A program made the translations under genes and the position numbers. A DNA stretch of 64,000 bases from Acidobacteriota bacterium (GTDB taxonomy: Bacteria > Acidobacteriota > Terriglobia > Terriglobales > Acidobacteriaceae), in the NCBI GenBank assembly GCA_018268915.1, contig JAFDVQ010000016.1, positions 124,001-188,000 on the forward strand, written 5' to 3'. Position 1 is the stretch's first letter, and each line of letters starts with the position of its first letter. Under the pieces are notes generated by a model. It saw nothing but the letters and a program-made list of their open reading frames with translations. It ran no database searches and was not told where the DNA came from. Positions 46,598 through 54,557 of this stretch are shown here, piece by piece.

Positions 46598-47146
46598 ATG
46601 GTCCCGAAGAAGCTTTTCTTCACCAAGGGTGTAGGTAAACACAAGGAGCGTCTCACCTCCTTCGAACTCGCCCTCAGGGATGCCGGAATCGCTTCGCAGA
46701 ACCTGGTTCGCGTCAGCTCCATTTTTCCGCCTCGCTGCAAGATCATCTCGCGCAAAGAAGGCCAGAAATATCTGAATCATGGCGAAGTCGTCTTCGCCGT
46801 CATTGCTGAGAACTCCACCCGCGAACCGCATCGGCTGGTTGTTTCGAGCATCGGAGTGGCAATTCCCGCTGACAAAGATACCTACGGCTACCTGAGCGAG
46901 CACCATAGCTTCGGCGAGACTGAAGATCAGGCCGGTGAATACGCCGAGGAACTCGCAGCTGAGATGCTCGCCACCACCCTCGACGTCGATTTCGATCCGG
47001 ACAAGAGCTGGGACGAGAAAAAGGAAATCTACCGCATCTCAGGCCAGATCGTCCGCACCAGCAACGTCACGCAATCTGCAGTAGGCGACAAGCGCGGTCT
47101 CTGGACTACAACCATCGCTGCAGCTGTTCTTATCCTCGAAGAGTAG
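46598..47146 (+). CDS. Pyruvoyl-dependent arginine decarboxylase
   Basis: This enzyme of 182 residues decarboxylates arginine to agmatine using a pyruvoyl group formed by self-cleavage. The cleavage site VRVSSIFPP (Ser40-Ser41) and the N-terminal VPKKLFFTKGVGKHKERLTSFE are diagnostic of PvlArgDC, first known from archaea. ATG 46598 matches the family start. However GGAGGG (46570-46575) is well placed for TTG 46586, so four more residues are possible. It is followed by aguB and aguA, which complete the route to putrescine. This replaces the PLP-type SpeA. Confidence 0.93.
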   Translation: MVPKKLFFTKGVGKHKERLTSFELALRDAGIASQNLVRVSSIFPPRCKIISRKEGQKYLNHGEVVFAVIAENSTREPHRLVVSSIGVAIPADKDTYGYLSEHHSFGETEDQAGEYAEELAAEMLATTLDVDFDPDKSWDEKKEIYRISGQIVRTSNVTQSAVGDKRGLWTTTIAAAVLILEE

Positions 47147-47168
47147 GCGCTGCGGGCACTTGATTTCA

Positions 47169-47197
47169 GGCCAATCCCGCAAATCGGGGTTGGCCTT
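47169..47197 (+). terminator. Hairpin between arginine decarboxylase and aguB
   Basis: GGCCAATCCCG and CGGGGTTGGCC form an 11-bp stem with one U-G pair and a 5-base loop, followed by TTGTC. The short T-run suggests a leaky terminator that would let some transcripts reach aguB and aguA, or a processing hairpin. Confidence 0.55.
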
Positions 47198-47244
47198 GTC
47201 ATGTAAGGAAGATTCGGCATCGTTGCCGCAGGATTTTGTTCGAA

Positions 47245-48171
47245 ATGGAAAACACGCGTAAGTACAAAGTCGGTCTGGTTCAGATGCGCATGGGGGCTGA
47301 TCCCAACGCAAACCTCGAGTCTGCTGTTGCGCACGTGCGCGATGCGGCGAAACGCGGGGCGAACATCGTCTGTCTCCCTGAGCTTTTCCGCGCCCAGTAC
47401 TTCTGCCAGCGCGAAGACATCAAACTGTTTGAGCTTGCTGAAGCGATTCCGGGCCCATCGACTGCGCGACTCGGCGAACTTGCGAAAGAGCTGCGCGTCA
47501 TTATTGTCGCTTCGCTCTTCGAGCGCAGAGCCGCTGGGCTCTACCACAATACGGCTGTAACACTGGGGCAGGATGGCAGCATCATCAGCGTCTACCGCAA
47601 GATGCACATCCCGGATGATCCGCTCTACTACGAGAAGTTCTATTTCACTCCGGGCGATCTGGGCTTCAAGGCGGTCGACACTCCGCATGGCCGCGTGGGA
47701 ACGCTCGTCTGCTGGGATCAGTGGTATCCCGAAGGCGCGCGGCTGACTGCCCTTCAGGGCGCGGAGGTGCTCTTCTATCCGACGGCGATTGGATGGCATC
47801 CTGCGGAGAAAGACGAATTTGGCGCGGCGCAGTACGACGCATGGCAGACAATTCAGAGAGCTCATGCCATCGCCAACGGAGTCTATGTTGCCGGCGTGAA
47901 CCGGGTCGGTCACGAGACCGGAGATATCCGCGGCAATCGGGCGAGTGGGCCTGGGCTCGAGTTCTGGGGAGGCAGTTTCCTCGCCGATCCCTTCGGACGC
48001 ATCGTAGCCAAAGCCTCGCACACAGACGAAGAAATCCTCATCGGCGAGATCGATACCGCCCTTCTCGAAGACACGCGCCGGAACTGGCCGTTTCTTCGCG
48101 ATCGCCGCATCGACGCTTATACGCCGATCACGAGCCGCTTCCTCGATCCCGGGTTTGGAGACGGCAAGTAG
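47245..48171 (+). CDS. aguB: N-carbamoylputrescine amidase AguB
   Basis: This nitrilase-superfamily enzyme of 308 residues hydrolyses N-carbamoylputrescine to putrescine, CO2 and ammonia. The catalytic triad is visible: Glu in CLPELFRAQYF, Lys in YRKMHIPDD and Cys in LVCWDQWYPEGAR. The segments TAIGWHPAEKDEFG and GGSFLADPFGRI are typical of AguB rather than other amidases. ATG 47245 has CAGGA about 11 bases upstream; TTG 47236 is an alternative. It is separated from aguA by 2 bp and follows the arginine decarboxylase. Confidence 0.95.
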   Translation: MENTRKYKVGLVQMRMGADPNANLESAVAHVRDAAKRGANIVCLPELFRAQYFCQREDIKLFELAEAIPGPSTARLGELAKELRVIIVASLFERRAAGLYHNTAVTLGQDGSIISVYRKMHIPDDPLYYEKFYFTPGDLGFKAVDTPHGRVGTLVCWDQWYPEGARLTALQGAEVLFYPTAIGWHPAEKDEFGAAQYDAWQTIQRAHAIANGVYVAGVNRVGHETGDIRGNRASGPGLEFWGGSFLADPFGRIVAKASHTDEEILIGEIDTALLEDTRRNWPFLRDRRIDAYTPITSRFLDPGFGDGK

Positions 48172-48173
48172 GC

Positions 48174-49241
48174 ATGATCGACAAGACTCCACGGGAACTC
48201 GGCTACCGGATGCCCGCTGAATGGGAGCGCCACGAAGCTACATGGCTGGCGTGGCCGCATAATCCGGAAGACTGGCCTGGCAAGTTTCAGGCCATTCCCT
48301 GGCTCTATGCCGAGATTGTGCGTCTGCTGTCGGCGCGAGAGCGAGTCCACGTTCTCGTTCAGGACGAGAAAGAAGAGCGGCGGGCGACCGGAATTCTGGA
48401 GCGCGCCCACGCCAATCTCGACAACGTCAATTTTCATCAGTGGCCTACCGACCGGGTCTGGACCCGCGACTCTGGACCGATCTTCGTCCGCGACCAGCAA
48501 GGCAAGGTTGCCATCACGAACTGGCGTTTTAACGCCTGGGCGAAATACCCAGACTGGCACCTCGACGACCAGATCCCCGCTCGGGCGGCTGAACTGCTCA
48601 GTCTCAAACAGTGGCAACCTACGATCGAGGTTAGCGGGCTGCAGCATCCGCTGGTTCTCGAAGGTGGCTCCATTGACACGAACGGTCAGGGCGTGATGCT
48701 CACGACCGAAGAGTGCCTCCTCAGCGAAGTTCAGCAGCGCAATCCCGGCGTGAGCCGCGATCAGTTGGAGCGCGCTTTCAGCGACTATCTCGGCATCGAT
48801 CAGGTCATCTGGCTGGGGAGGGGAATTGCCGGAGACGACACTCACGGCCACGTCGACGACATCACACGCTTCGTCGGCCCGTCCACCATCCTCACCGCAG
48901 TCGAGTCGAACACCAGCGATTCGAACCACGAACCGCTCGCAGAAAATCTGCAGCGCCTCAAACATGCTCGCACCCCTGAAGGCAAGCAATTCACGGTGGT
49001 CGAGTTGCCATTGCCGCGCCCGGTTGTTTTTCGCAAGCAGCGCCTGCCCGCGAGTTACGCAAACTTCTACATCGCCAACGGTCTTGTCCTCGTGCCGACA
49101 TTCCACGATCCGAACGATCGGATCGCGCTCGGCATCATCGCTGACGCCTTCCCCGATCGCGAGGTCATCGGCATCCATGCCGTCGACCTGGTCTGGGGCC
49201 TCGGCACGCTACACTGCATGACCCAGCAGCAGCCGGCTTAG
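48174..49241 (+). CDS. aguA: Agmatine deiminase AguA
   Basis: This cytoplasmic enzyme of 355 residues converts agmatine to N-carbamoylputrescine and ammonia. The guanidino-modifying fold is marked by RDSGPIFV (WTRDSGP), the substrate loop EGGSIDTNG, the His in GDDTHGHVDD and the nucleophile Cys348 in GLGTLHCMTQQQP at the end. ATG 48174 is chosen because it lies 2 bp after the aguB stop and gives the family N-terminus TPRELGYRMPAEWE. In this gene order the substrate of AguB is made by the last gene, so both must be made together. Confidence 0.95.
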   Translation: MIDKTPRELGYRMPAEWERHEATWLAWPHNPEDWPGKFQAIPWLYAEIVRLLSARERVHVLVQDEKEERRATGILERAHANLDNVNFHQWPTDRVWTRDSGPIFVRDQQGKVAITNWRFNAWAKYPDWHLDDQIPARAAELLSLKQWQPTIEVSGLQHPLVLEGGSIDTNGQGVMLTTEECLLSEVQQRNPGVSRDQLERAFSDYLGIDQVIWLGRGIAGDDTHGHVDDITRFVGPSTILTAVESNTSDSNHEPLAENLQRLKHARTPEGKQFTVVELPLPRPVVFRKQRLPASYANFYIANGLVLVPTFHDPNDRIALGIIADAFPDREVIGIHAVDLVWGLGTLHCMTQQQPA

Positions 49242-49305
49242 CTATAGATCTGTTCGACCTTCGTCACGCCACTCCGTGATTCCGACATCTCAGATTTGCC
49301 GTACC

Positions 49306-49776
49306 ATGTTCCCCATGATCTCTGACCTCGAAGCGATGCGTACTGCTCTGGCTGAGGCCCACAAGGCTGCAGAGGCCGGAGAAGTCCCCATCGGCGCCGT
49401 AGTCGTCCATGACGGCGCGATCATTGCTCATGGCCAGAACTCCGTGATCCGTACCAGCGATCCCACCGCCCACGCGGAGATCGTGGCCATGCGGCACGCG
49501 GCTGCCATTCTGGGCAACTATCGCCTCAATGGCTGCACGCTCCATGTCACGCTCGAGCCCTGCGCGATGTGTGCCGGAGCGATGATTCATGCGCGGATCG
49601 ATCGCCTTGTCTATGGCACGGCTGATCCGAAAGCCGGCGCCTGCGGATCCGTCCTTTCCGTGCTGAACCATCCGCAGCTCAATCACCAGGTGCAGGTAGA
49701 GCAGGGAATTCTCGCCGAGCAGTGCGGAGATCTGTTGAGAGTCTTCTTCCGCGATCGGCGAGTCAAGTCCGAGTGA
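49306..49776 (+). CDS. tadA: tRNA adenosine(34) deaminase TadA
   Basis: This zinc enzyme of 156 residues converts A34 to inosine in tRNA-Arg. The zinc and catalytic motifs are TAHAEIVAM (His, catalytic Glu) and EPCAMCAGAMIHARI (two Cys). The C-terminal LNHQVQVEQGILAEQCGDLLRVFF matches bacterial TadA. The start is uncertain: ATG 49306 or 49315, both without a ribosome site, with GTG 49276 further up. Its last 14 bases overlap the end of the converging cupin gene. Confidence 0.94.
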   Translation: MFPMISDLEAMRTALAEAHKAAEAGEVPIGAVVVHDGAIIAHGQNSVIRTSDPTAHAEIVAMRHAAAILGNYRLNGCTLHVTLEPCAMCAGAMIHARIDRLVYGTADPKAGACGSVLSVLNHPQLNHQVQVEQGILAEQCGDLLRVFFRDRRVKSE

Positions 49777-50248
49777 GCGCTCTAATCCGCTCTTTTTGCG
49801 CGGGCCACTTTGCAGCAAGCTCTTCATAGCTCGCCTTGTGATAATCGGCGTAGTCGAAACCCGGCGTCACGGTGCATCCAAGCAAAGCCATCTTGCCGTC
49901 GCCGATGAGCCGCGTGCCCTGCCATACCCCTGCAGGAACAAGTACCTGCACCTGTTGATCTGCTTGAAGATCCTGCCCGAGAACCACGACCGCGGAGCGC
50001 CCATCTTGAAACAGCTGCAGCATCTCCACCGGATCGCCGAGGTAGAAATGAAATACCTCATCCGACTCAAGCATGTGCATTTCCGAGAACTCTCCCTGCT
50101 CGAGCAGGTAGTAGATCGCAGTGCCTTGCGCTCGAGTCCCGCGCGGCAGGTCAAGCGTCCCAGACGCGGCCCATGTCTGCCGGAAGTAGCCGCCCTCGAT
50201 CGGGTGAGGATCGAGCCCCAATAGCTTCTTTATCTGTTCAGCCGTCAC
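49763..50248 (-). CDS. Cupin-5 (DUF985) protein
   Basis: This 161-residue single-domain cupin of the DUF985 family has the family N-terminus LGLDPHPIEGGYFRQTW, the cupin strand segments YYLLEQGEFSEMHML and DEVFHFYLGDPVEM, and the late VPAGVWQGTRL with GFDYADYHKASYEEL. Members may act on sugars or remain uncharacterised. The start is GTG 50248. It is convergent with tadA, overlapping by 14 bases, and divergent from the glutaredoxin gene. Confidence 0.9.
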   Translation of the reverse strand: MTAEQIKKLLGLDPHPIEGGYFRQTWAASGTLDLPRGTRAQGTAIYYLLEQGEFSEMHMLESDEVFHFYLGDPVEMLQLFQDGRSAVVVLGQDLQADQQVQVLVPAGVWQGTRLIGDGKMALLGCTVTPGFDYADYHKASYEELAAKWPAQKERIRALTRT

Positions 50249-50282
50249 GGAGTCATCGTAACCGACCCGGTAAAATGGCCCT

Positions 50283-50540
50283 ATGAAGGTTCAGGTCTAC
50301 ACCGCCTCATGGTGCAGAGATTGCCGGGCGGCTAAACAATTTCTAGAAACTCATGGGATCGAATACACCGAGATCAATGTAGACGCCGACCCGGCTGCTT
50401 CGGCCGAAGTAATCCGTCACGTCGGCAAGCGTGCTATTCCCCAGCTGGTCATCGATGGCGAATGGTTCCAGCCCTATAAACCTGGCCGAGGCCTCCTGTA
50501 TGACGAGCTGCACAAGCGCTTCGGCATCCCACGCACCTAA
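50283..50540 (+). CDS. Glutaredoxin-family protein
   Basis: This 85-residue thiol-disulfide protein of NrdH/mycoredoxin-like size has the active site WCRDC (Cys12-Cys15), the cis-proline segment AIPQLVIDG and the glutathione-loop-like GRGLLYDEL. The C-R-D-C variant matches glutaredoxin-like proteins that use small-thiol or NrdH-type reduction. A TAAAAT box lies 6 bases before ATG 50283 and there is no ribosome site, so a leaderless transcript is possible. Confidence 0.92.
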   Translation: MKVQVYTASWCRDCRAAKQFLETHGIEYTEINVDADPAASAEVIRHVGKRAIPQLVIDGEWFQPYKPGRGLLYDELHKRFGIPRT

Positions 50541-50614
50541 CTGCGTTAACCTCGTACAATTTGAGTAGACTACGACCAGCTTGTAGCTGATAGCCGGCAG
50601 TTAGGCTGCAAGCC

Positions 50615-51943
50615 ATGTCTCAGGAGCCTGCGTTGATCAAGCGCTACACCCGCCCTGTCATGGGCCGAATCTGGACCGAGGACAGCAAGTACCGTTGCTG
50701 GCTCCAGGTCGAAGCGGCCGCAAGCGCGGTGCTCGCCGAAGACGGGGTGATCCCGAAATCGGCCGCAGACGCGATCGCGCAAAAGGCCTCAGCATCCGCC
50801 GACCGGATTCTGGAAATCGAAGCGGAGGTCAAGCACGACGTCATTGCCTTCACAACCGCGGTGGCCGAAAGCCTCAAAGCCCAGGGGCTGGGCGAGGGGT
50901 CCCGCTGGCTGCACTACGGTCTCACCTCCAACGACATTGTTGACACTGCGCAGGCGCTTCAAGTGAAGGAAGCGTCCGCTCTCATCCAGAAGGGGATTGA
51001 AGCCTTTCTTGTCGTCCTCAAGCGCCGGGCAATCGAGTTCAAGCACACACCGACGATTGGCCGTACGCACGGCATTCACGCCGAACCCACCACGTTTGGC
51101 CTGAAGTTTCTCAACTGGTACGCCGAGATGCAGCGCAATCTCATCCGCTTTGGGGCTGCCGCTGAAGACATGCGTATGGGAAAGCTCTCCGGCGCCGTCG
51201 GCACCTTCGGCCATCTCAAGCCCGAACATGAAGAGCGCATCTGTGAGCGCCTCGGCCTCAAGCCCGCACCTGTCGCTACGCAGGTGATTCAGCGGGATCG
51301 TCACGCAGCGTATATCGGGACTCTTGCCGTAGTCGCAAGCACTCTCGACAAGATTGCCGTCGAAGTCCGGCACCTGCAGCGCACCGAGGTTCGAGAGGCG
51401 CAGGAGTACTTCAGCGAAAAGCAGAAGGGCTCCTCTGCGATGCCGCACAAAAAGAATCCCATCACCAGCGAGCAGATCAGCGGACTGGCTCGAGTCATCC
51501 GCGGCAACTCGCAGGCAGCTCTTGAAAACGTAGCTCTGTGGCACGAGCGCGACATTTCTCATTCTTCGGTCGAACGCGTCATCTTCCCGGATTCCACCAT
51601 CCTCACCGACTATCTGCTGGCCAAAACGACCGACCTTCTCGATCGCCTGCTCGTCTATCCCGAACGAATGAAGAAGAATCTCGAGTCCACCGGCGGCCTC
51701 ATCTTCTCCGGTCAGTTGCTTCTCGACCTTGCCGAAGCGGGCATGCTGCGCGAGGATGCCTACCGGCTTGTTCAGAGTCACGCAATGCGCGCATGGAAAG
51801 AAGACTTGATCTTTCGCGACGAGGTGGCTAAGGACTCCTCCATTACAGGCTTGCTCAGTTCGGAAAAACTGACTCGCACCTTCGACTACACGCGCCAGCT
51901 CGGCAATGTGGACGCCATCTTCAAGCGCGTCCTCGGAGAATAG
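50615..51943 (+). CDS. purB: Adenylosuccinate lyase
   Basis: This purine-synthesis enzyme of 442 residues, homotetrameric, cleaves SAICAR and adenylosuccinate to release fumarate. The superfamily signature GSSAMPHKKNPITSEQ and the active-site segments HYGLTSNDIVDTA and IGRTHGIHAEPT are present. The length is normal for the short bacterial type. It heads the group purB-TPR-ubiX (5-bp gap, then 4-bp overlap). A TACAAT at 50555-50560 could be its -10 box. Confidence 0.96.
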   Translation: MSQEPALIKRYTRPVMGRIWTEDSKYRCWLQVEAAASAVLAEDGVIPKSAADAIAQKASASADRILEIEAEVKHDVIAFTTAVAESLKAQGLGEGSRWLHYGLTSNDIVDTAQALQVKEASALIQKGIEAFLVVLKRRAIEFKHTPTIGRTHGIHAEPTTFGLKFLNWYAEMQRNLIRFGAAAEDMRMGKLSGAVGTFGHLKPEHEERICERLGLKPAPVATQVIQRDRHAAYIGTLAVVASTLDKIAVEVRHLQRTEVREAQEYFSEKQKGSSAMPHKKNPITSEQISGLARVIRGNSQAALENVALWHERDISHSSVERVIFPDSTILTDYLLAKTTDLLDRLLVYPERMKKNLESTGGLIFSGQLLLDLAEAGMLREDAYRLVQSHAMRAWKEDLIFRDEVAKDSSITGLLSSEKLTRTFDYTRQLGNVDAIFKRVLGE

Positions 51944-51948
51944 GCGCA

Positions 51949-52344
51949 ATGAATCAGATTCCTGACTACGCCGCCGAAAGAGTACTGGGGACGATTCAGG
52001 AAGTCATCAACTCGGCTGATGAAGAACTTGAGCAGGCCCACGAATGGATGAAGGGGCTTGTGGACGAATTCCCCAGCGCATCCATCATCCACAGCTACTA
52101 CAGCTGGGTCCTTTCGCGACAGGGGCAGCATCGCGAAGCCATCGACCACGGGCGTGTCGCCATCAAGCTGTCACCGGAGTCGGAAATCTCTTCCATCATG
52201 TTTTTTCGGGTCTTGTGGAGCGCCGGCGAGAAGAAGCAGGCCTTTGACGAGATGAAACGGCTGGAGAAGTACGGCCCTTCGGCAGAGTACGCTCAAATGA
52301 TGCAGGAGTGGAACGACAGCAAGCCTGAGGACTTCGAAGAGTGA
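51949..52344 (+). CDS. Small TPR-like protein
   Basis: This 131-residue soluble protein has TPR-like helical repeats (HSYYSWVLSRQGQHREAIDHG, then an Ala/Leu-poor third repeat). No enzymatic motif or signal is seen. It is translationally linked to purB (5-bp gap) and overlaps ubiX by 4 bases (GTGA), so it belongs to that transcript. Its role is not evident. Confidence 0.82.
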   Translation: MNQIPDYAAERVLGTIQEVINSADEELEQAHEWMKGLVDEFPSASIIHSYYSWVLSRQGQHREAIDHGRVAIKLSPESEISSIMFFRVLWSAGEKKQAFDEMKRLEKYGPSAEYAQMMQEWNDSKPEDFEE

Positions 52345-52931
52345 ATCTCACCGTCGCTATCACCGGAGCATCAGGCGCTGTCCTCTGCCAGGAACTTTTG
52401 CGCGCGGTTGATTCCGATGATCGTGTCGAGCGCGTTCACTTCGTTGCATCCGAGAATTCTCTTCGCGTTATTGCAGAGGAACTCGGCGTCTCCGGCCGTG
52501 CTGGCTTGCTGGAAAAGCTTCTGGGCGCATCGCCGAAGAAGATCACCCAGCACTCCGACTCCGACATCGGGGCGCAGATCGCCAGCGGCAGCTATCCCGG
52601 CAATGGCATGATCATCCTGCCGTGCTCTATGGGCACGCTTGCCACGATTGCGAATGGCCTTGCGAACTCGCTCATCACCCGCGCCGCTGACGTCACGCTG
52701 AAAGAGCGCCGACCTCTTCTTTTGTGCGTGCGCGAAACGCCATTCAATCGCATCCACCTGCGCAACATGAGTCTTATAGCCGAAGCCGGTGCCGTCATCT
52801 TTCCGGTGATGCCTGCTTTTTACAACAAACCCGCAGACTCCACCGAGATGGCACGACAGTTTGCCTATCGCGTGTTGGCGCACATTGGGCTGCCGCAGCC
52901 GGGAGCCTACGTCTGGAAAGCCGACGAGTAG
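52341..52931 (+). CDS. ubiX: Flavin prenyltransferase UbiX
   Basis: This enzyme of 196 residues prenylates FMN to make the prenyl-FMN cofactor of UbiD decarboxylases. Family marks are TGASGA at the N-terminus, LPCSMGTLATIANGLANSL, and RETPFNRIHLRNM near the C-terminus. The GTG start overlaps the previous stop by 4 bases. The partner UbiD is not in the window; the adjacency to purB is a common chance of operon packing. Confidence 0.94.
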   Translation: MNLTVAITGASGAVLCQELLRAVDSDDRVERVHFVASENSLRVIAEELGVSGRAGLLEKLLGASPKKITQHSDSDIGAQIASGSYPGNGMIILPCSMGTLATIANGLANSLITRAADVTLKERRPLLLCVRETPFNRIHLRNMSLIAEAGAVIFPVMPAFYNKPADSTEMARQFAYRVLAHIGLPQPGAYVWKADE

Positions 52932-52968
52932 CCCTCTTCAGAATTGACAATCCCCTGACATTTCTCGT

Positions 52969-52998
52969 TTGACACTGGCTGACGCGCTCCGAGATACT
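52969..52998 (+). promoter_or_regulatory. metY promoter (sigma-70 type)
   Basis: A perfect TTGACA (52969-52974) and GATACT (52993-52998) are 18 bases apart, predicting a start near 53005, next to the ATG of the Met/Cys-rich leader ORF (53006). A second TTGACA at 52944-52949 has no matching -10 box. Confidence 0.6.
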
Positions 52999-53005
52999 TC
53001 CTTCA

Positions 53006-53104
53006 ATGCTGGCCTCAGACACGCACCGGATCAAGACAATGCCCATGTGCATGTGTTGCCCATGCGGATCCGTTCGCGTGGATTCTGAGGGGCAAATGCG
53101 CTAG
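53006..53104 (+). CDS. Candidate Met/Cys-rich leader peptide of metY
   Basis: A 32-codon ORF lies between the metY promoter and metY. Its core reads M-P-M-C-M-C-C-P-C (residues 12-20), so seven of nine codons are Met or Cys, the two products of the downstream pathway. There is no Shine-Dalgarno sequence, and ATG 53006 lies 8 bases after the -10 box, so a leaderless mRNA is likely; an internal ATG at 53039 would give a 21-residue version. The stop TAG is at 53102-53104. Immediately after the Cys codons begins the first arm of the attenuator at 53065. Leaderless polycysteine ORFs that control sulfur genes are known in mycobacteria, and this one would be an independent analogue. Confidence 0.55.
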   Translation: MLASDTHRIKTMPMCMCCPCGSVRVDSEGQMR

Positions 53105-53160
53105 GCGCAACCGATCAGAACCAGGCGGCCCGGATCCAACGGATTCGGGCCTTCGCATTT
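53065..53160 (+). promoter_or_regulatory. Putative four-arm attenuator of metY-metX
   Basis: Four arms alternate as GGATCC (53066-53071), GGATTC (53080-53085), GGATCC (53132-53137), GGATTC (53141-53146). Arms 1-2 form a 6-bp hairpin and arms 3-4, extended, form the terminator-like hairpin. Alternatively arm 1 with its flanks (CGGATCCGTT, 53065-53074) pairs over 10 bp with AACGGATTCG (53138-53147), enclosing a 7-bp pairing of arms 2 and 3. A ribosome paused on the Met/Cys codons would cover arm 1 and favour the 2-3 pairing, preventing the terminator. Confidence 0.5.
53127..53160 (+). terminator. Terminator-like hairpin before metY
   Basis: GGCCCGGATCC, loop AAC and GGATTCGGGCC form an 11-bp GC-rich stem with one G-U pair (53127-53151), followed by TTCGCATTT. 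It lies 60 bp before metY and within its transcript, so it would act as a conditional stop signal. The T-tract is interrupted. Confidence 0.6.
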
Positions 53161-53219
53161 CCGGCTCGAGCACTTCCCGCCGCGCCTCAACCCGCAACAG
53201 ATTTGAAGGAGACAACAGG

Positions 53220-54557
53220 ATGTCAGACGAGAAGAAGCAGCAACTTGCCACCATCGCCGTCCACGGCGGACAGTCGCCCGACCCTGCCACCGGCTCGCGC
53301 GCCGTGCCGATCTACCAGACGACGTCCTATCTCTTTCAGGATGCCGACCACGCCGGCCGTCTCTTCGCTCTTAAGGAATTCGGCAACATCTATACCCGGA
53401 TCATGAATCCGACTACCGACGTCTTCGAGAAGCGCGTTGCCGCTTTGGAAGGCGGAGTGGCTGCGTTGGCAACAGCCTCCGGCCAGGCCGCCGAAACGCT
53501 AGCCATCACCACCCTCGCAGCCGCTGGCGACGAGATCATCTCCAGCAACTCGCTCTACGGCGGCACCTACAATCTCTTCCACTACACGCTGCCTCGCCTC
53601 GGCATCAACGTCCGCTTCGTCGATCCCGATGATTTCGACGCAGTGCGCGCTGCCATCAATCCCAAGACGCGCGCCATCTACGCCGAGTCTCTCGGCAATC
53701 CGAAACTCGACGTCATCGACCTTGAGAAGCTCGCTGCCATTGCGCATGAGAACGGCCTGCCTCTCGTTATCGATAACACCTGCGCTTCACCCGCTCTGCT
53801 GCGGCCGATCGAGTGGGGAGCGGACATCGTGATCAACTCCGCAACCAAGTTCATAGGCGGCCATGGGACTACGATCGGCGGAGTCATGGTCGATGCTGGC
53901 CGGTTTGACTGGGCCGCATCGCCGCGCTTCAAGGAGTTCACTGAGCCCGATCCTTCGTATCACGGTCTCTCGTATACGCAGGCTTTTGGTCCGCTTTCGT
54001 TCATCCTGAAGGCGCGTATCCAGGGCCTCCGCGATACCGGCGCTGCACTGGCGCCACACAGCGCTTTTCTCCTGCTGCAGGGACTGGAGACTCTGCATCT
54101 GCGCATGGAGCGCCATTCGCAAAATGCACTCGCTGTTTCGAAGCATCTGGAGCAGCATCCCGGCGTCGAATGGGTCAACTATCCCGGCCTCGAGTCCAGC
54201 AAGTATTCCGCGCGCGCGAAGAAGTACCTGCCCAGCGGCCAGTCTTCGCTGCTGACGTTCGGCATCAAGGGCGGATACGACGCGGGCAAGAAGTTGATCG
54301 ACTCACTGCAGCTTTTCTCGCTCGTGGCCAACATCGGCGATGCCAAGTCGTTGGTCATTCATCCCGCGTCGACGACTCACCAGCAGCTGTCGGTAGAAGA
54401 ACAGGCTTCGACGGGCGTCACTCCAGAGCTTGTCCGCCTCTCCATCGGTATCGAAGATATCCGCGACATCCTTGACGATCTCGATCGGGCGATTGAAGCG
54501 GCCAACGGCCATTCGTTCGCCGGCGCCCCTGAAACCGCGGGCCGCGCTGCAAAATGA
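53220..54557 (+). CDS. metY: O-acetylhomoserine sulfhydrylase MetY
   Basis: This PLP enzyme of 445 residues makes homocysteine from O-acetylhomoserine and sulfide. The Cys/Met-metabolism fold shows YQTTSYLF, the PLP-stacking Tyr region SLYGGTYNLF, IDNTCASP and the Schiff-base Lys210 in NSATKFIGGHGTT. The length of about 430-445 and the insertion between the domains favour MetY over MetB/MetC. ATG 53220 has AAGGAG 8 bases upstream. Its stop overlaps the metX start by 4 bases, and the proposed attenuator controls both. Confidence 0.95.
   Translation: MSDEKKQQLATIAVHGGQSPDPATGSRAVPIYQTTSYLFQDADHAGRLFALKEFGNIYTRIMNPTTDVFEKRVAALEGGVAALATASGQAAETLAITTLAAAGDEIISSNSLYGGTYNLFHYTLPRLGINVRFVDPDDFDAVRAAINPKTRAIYAESLGNPKLDVIDLEKLAAIAHENGLPLVIDNTCASPALLRPIEWGADIVINSATKFIGGHGTTIGGVMVDAGRFDWAASPRFKEFTEPDPSYHGLSYTQAFGPLSFILKARIQGLRDTGAALAPHSAFLLLQGLETLHLRMERHSQNALAVSKHLEQHPGVEWVNYPGLESSKYSARAKKYLPSGQSSLLTFGIKGGYDAGKKLIDSLQLFSLVANIGDAKSLVIHPASTTHQQLSVEEQASTGVTPELVRLSIGIEDIRDILDDLDRAIEAANGHSFAGAPETAGRAAK

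Noticed and set aside
47029..48192. 387-codon minus-strand frame opposite aguB
   Set aside because: Shadow of a well-conserved nitrilase-family gene; similar long shadows lie opposite aguA and purB.
52932..53219. SAM riboswitch before metY
   Set aside because: None of the SAM-I kink-turn, SAM-II or SAM/SAH core patterns could be found; the structure fits a translation-dependent attenuator better.
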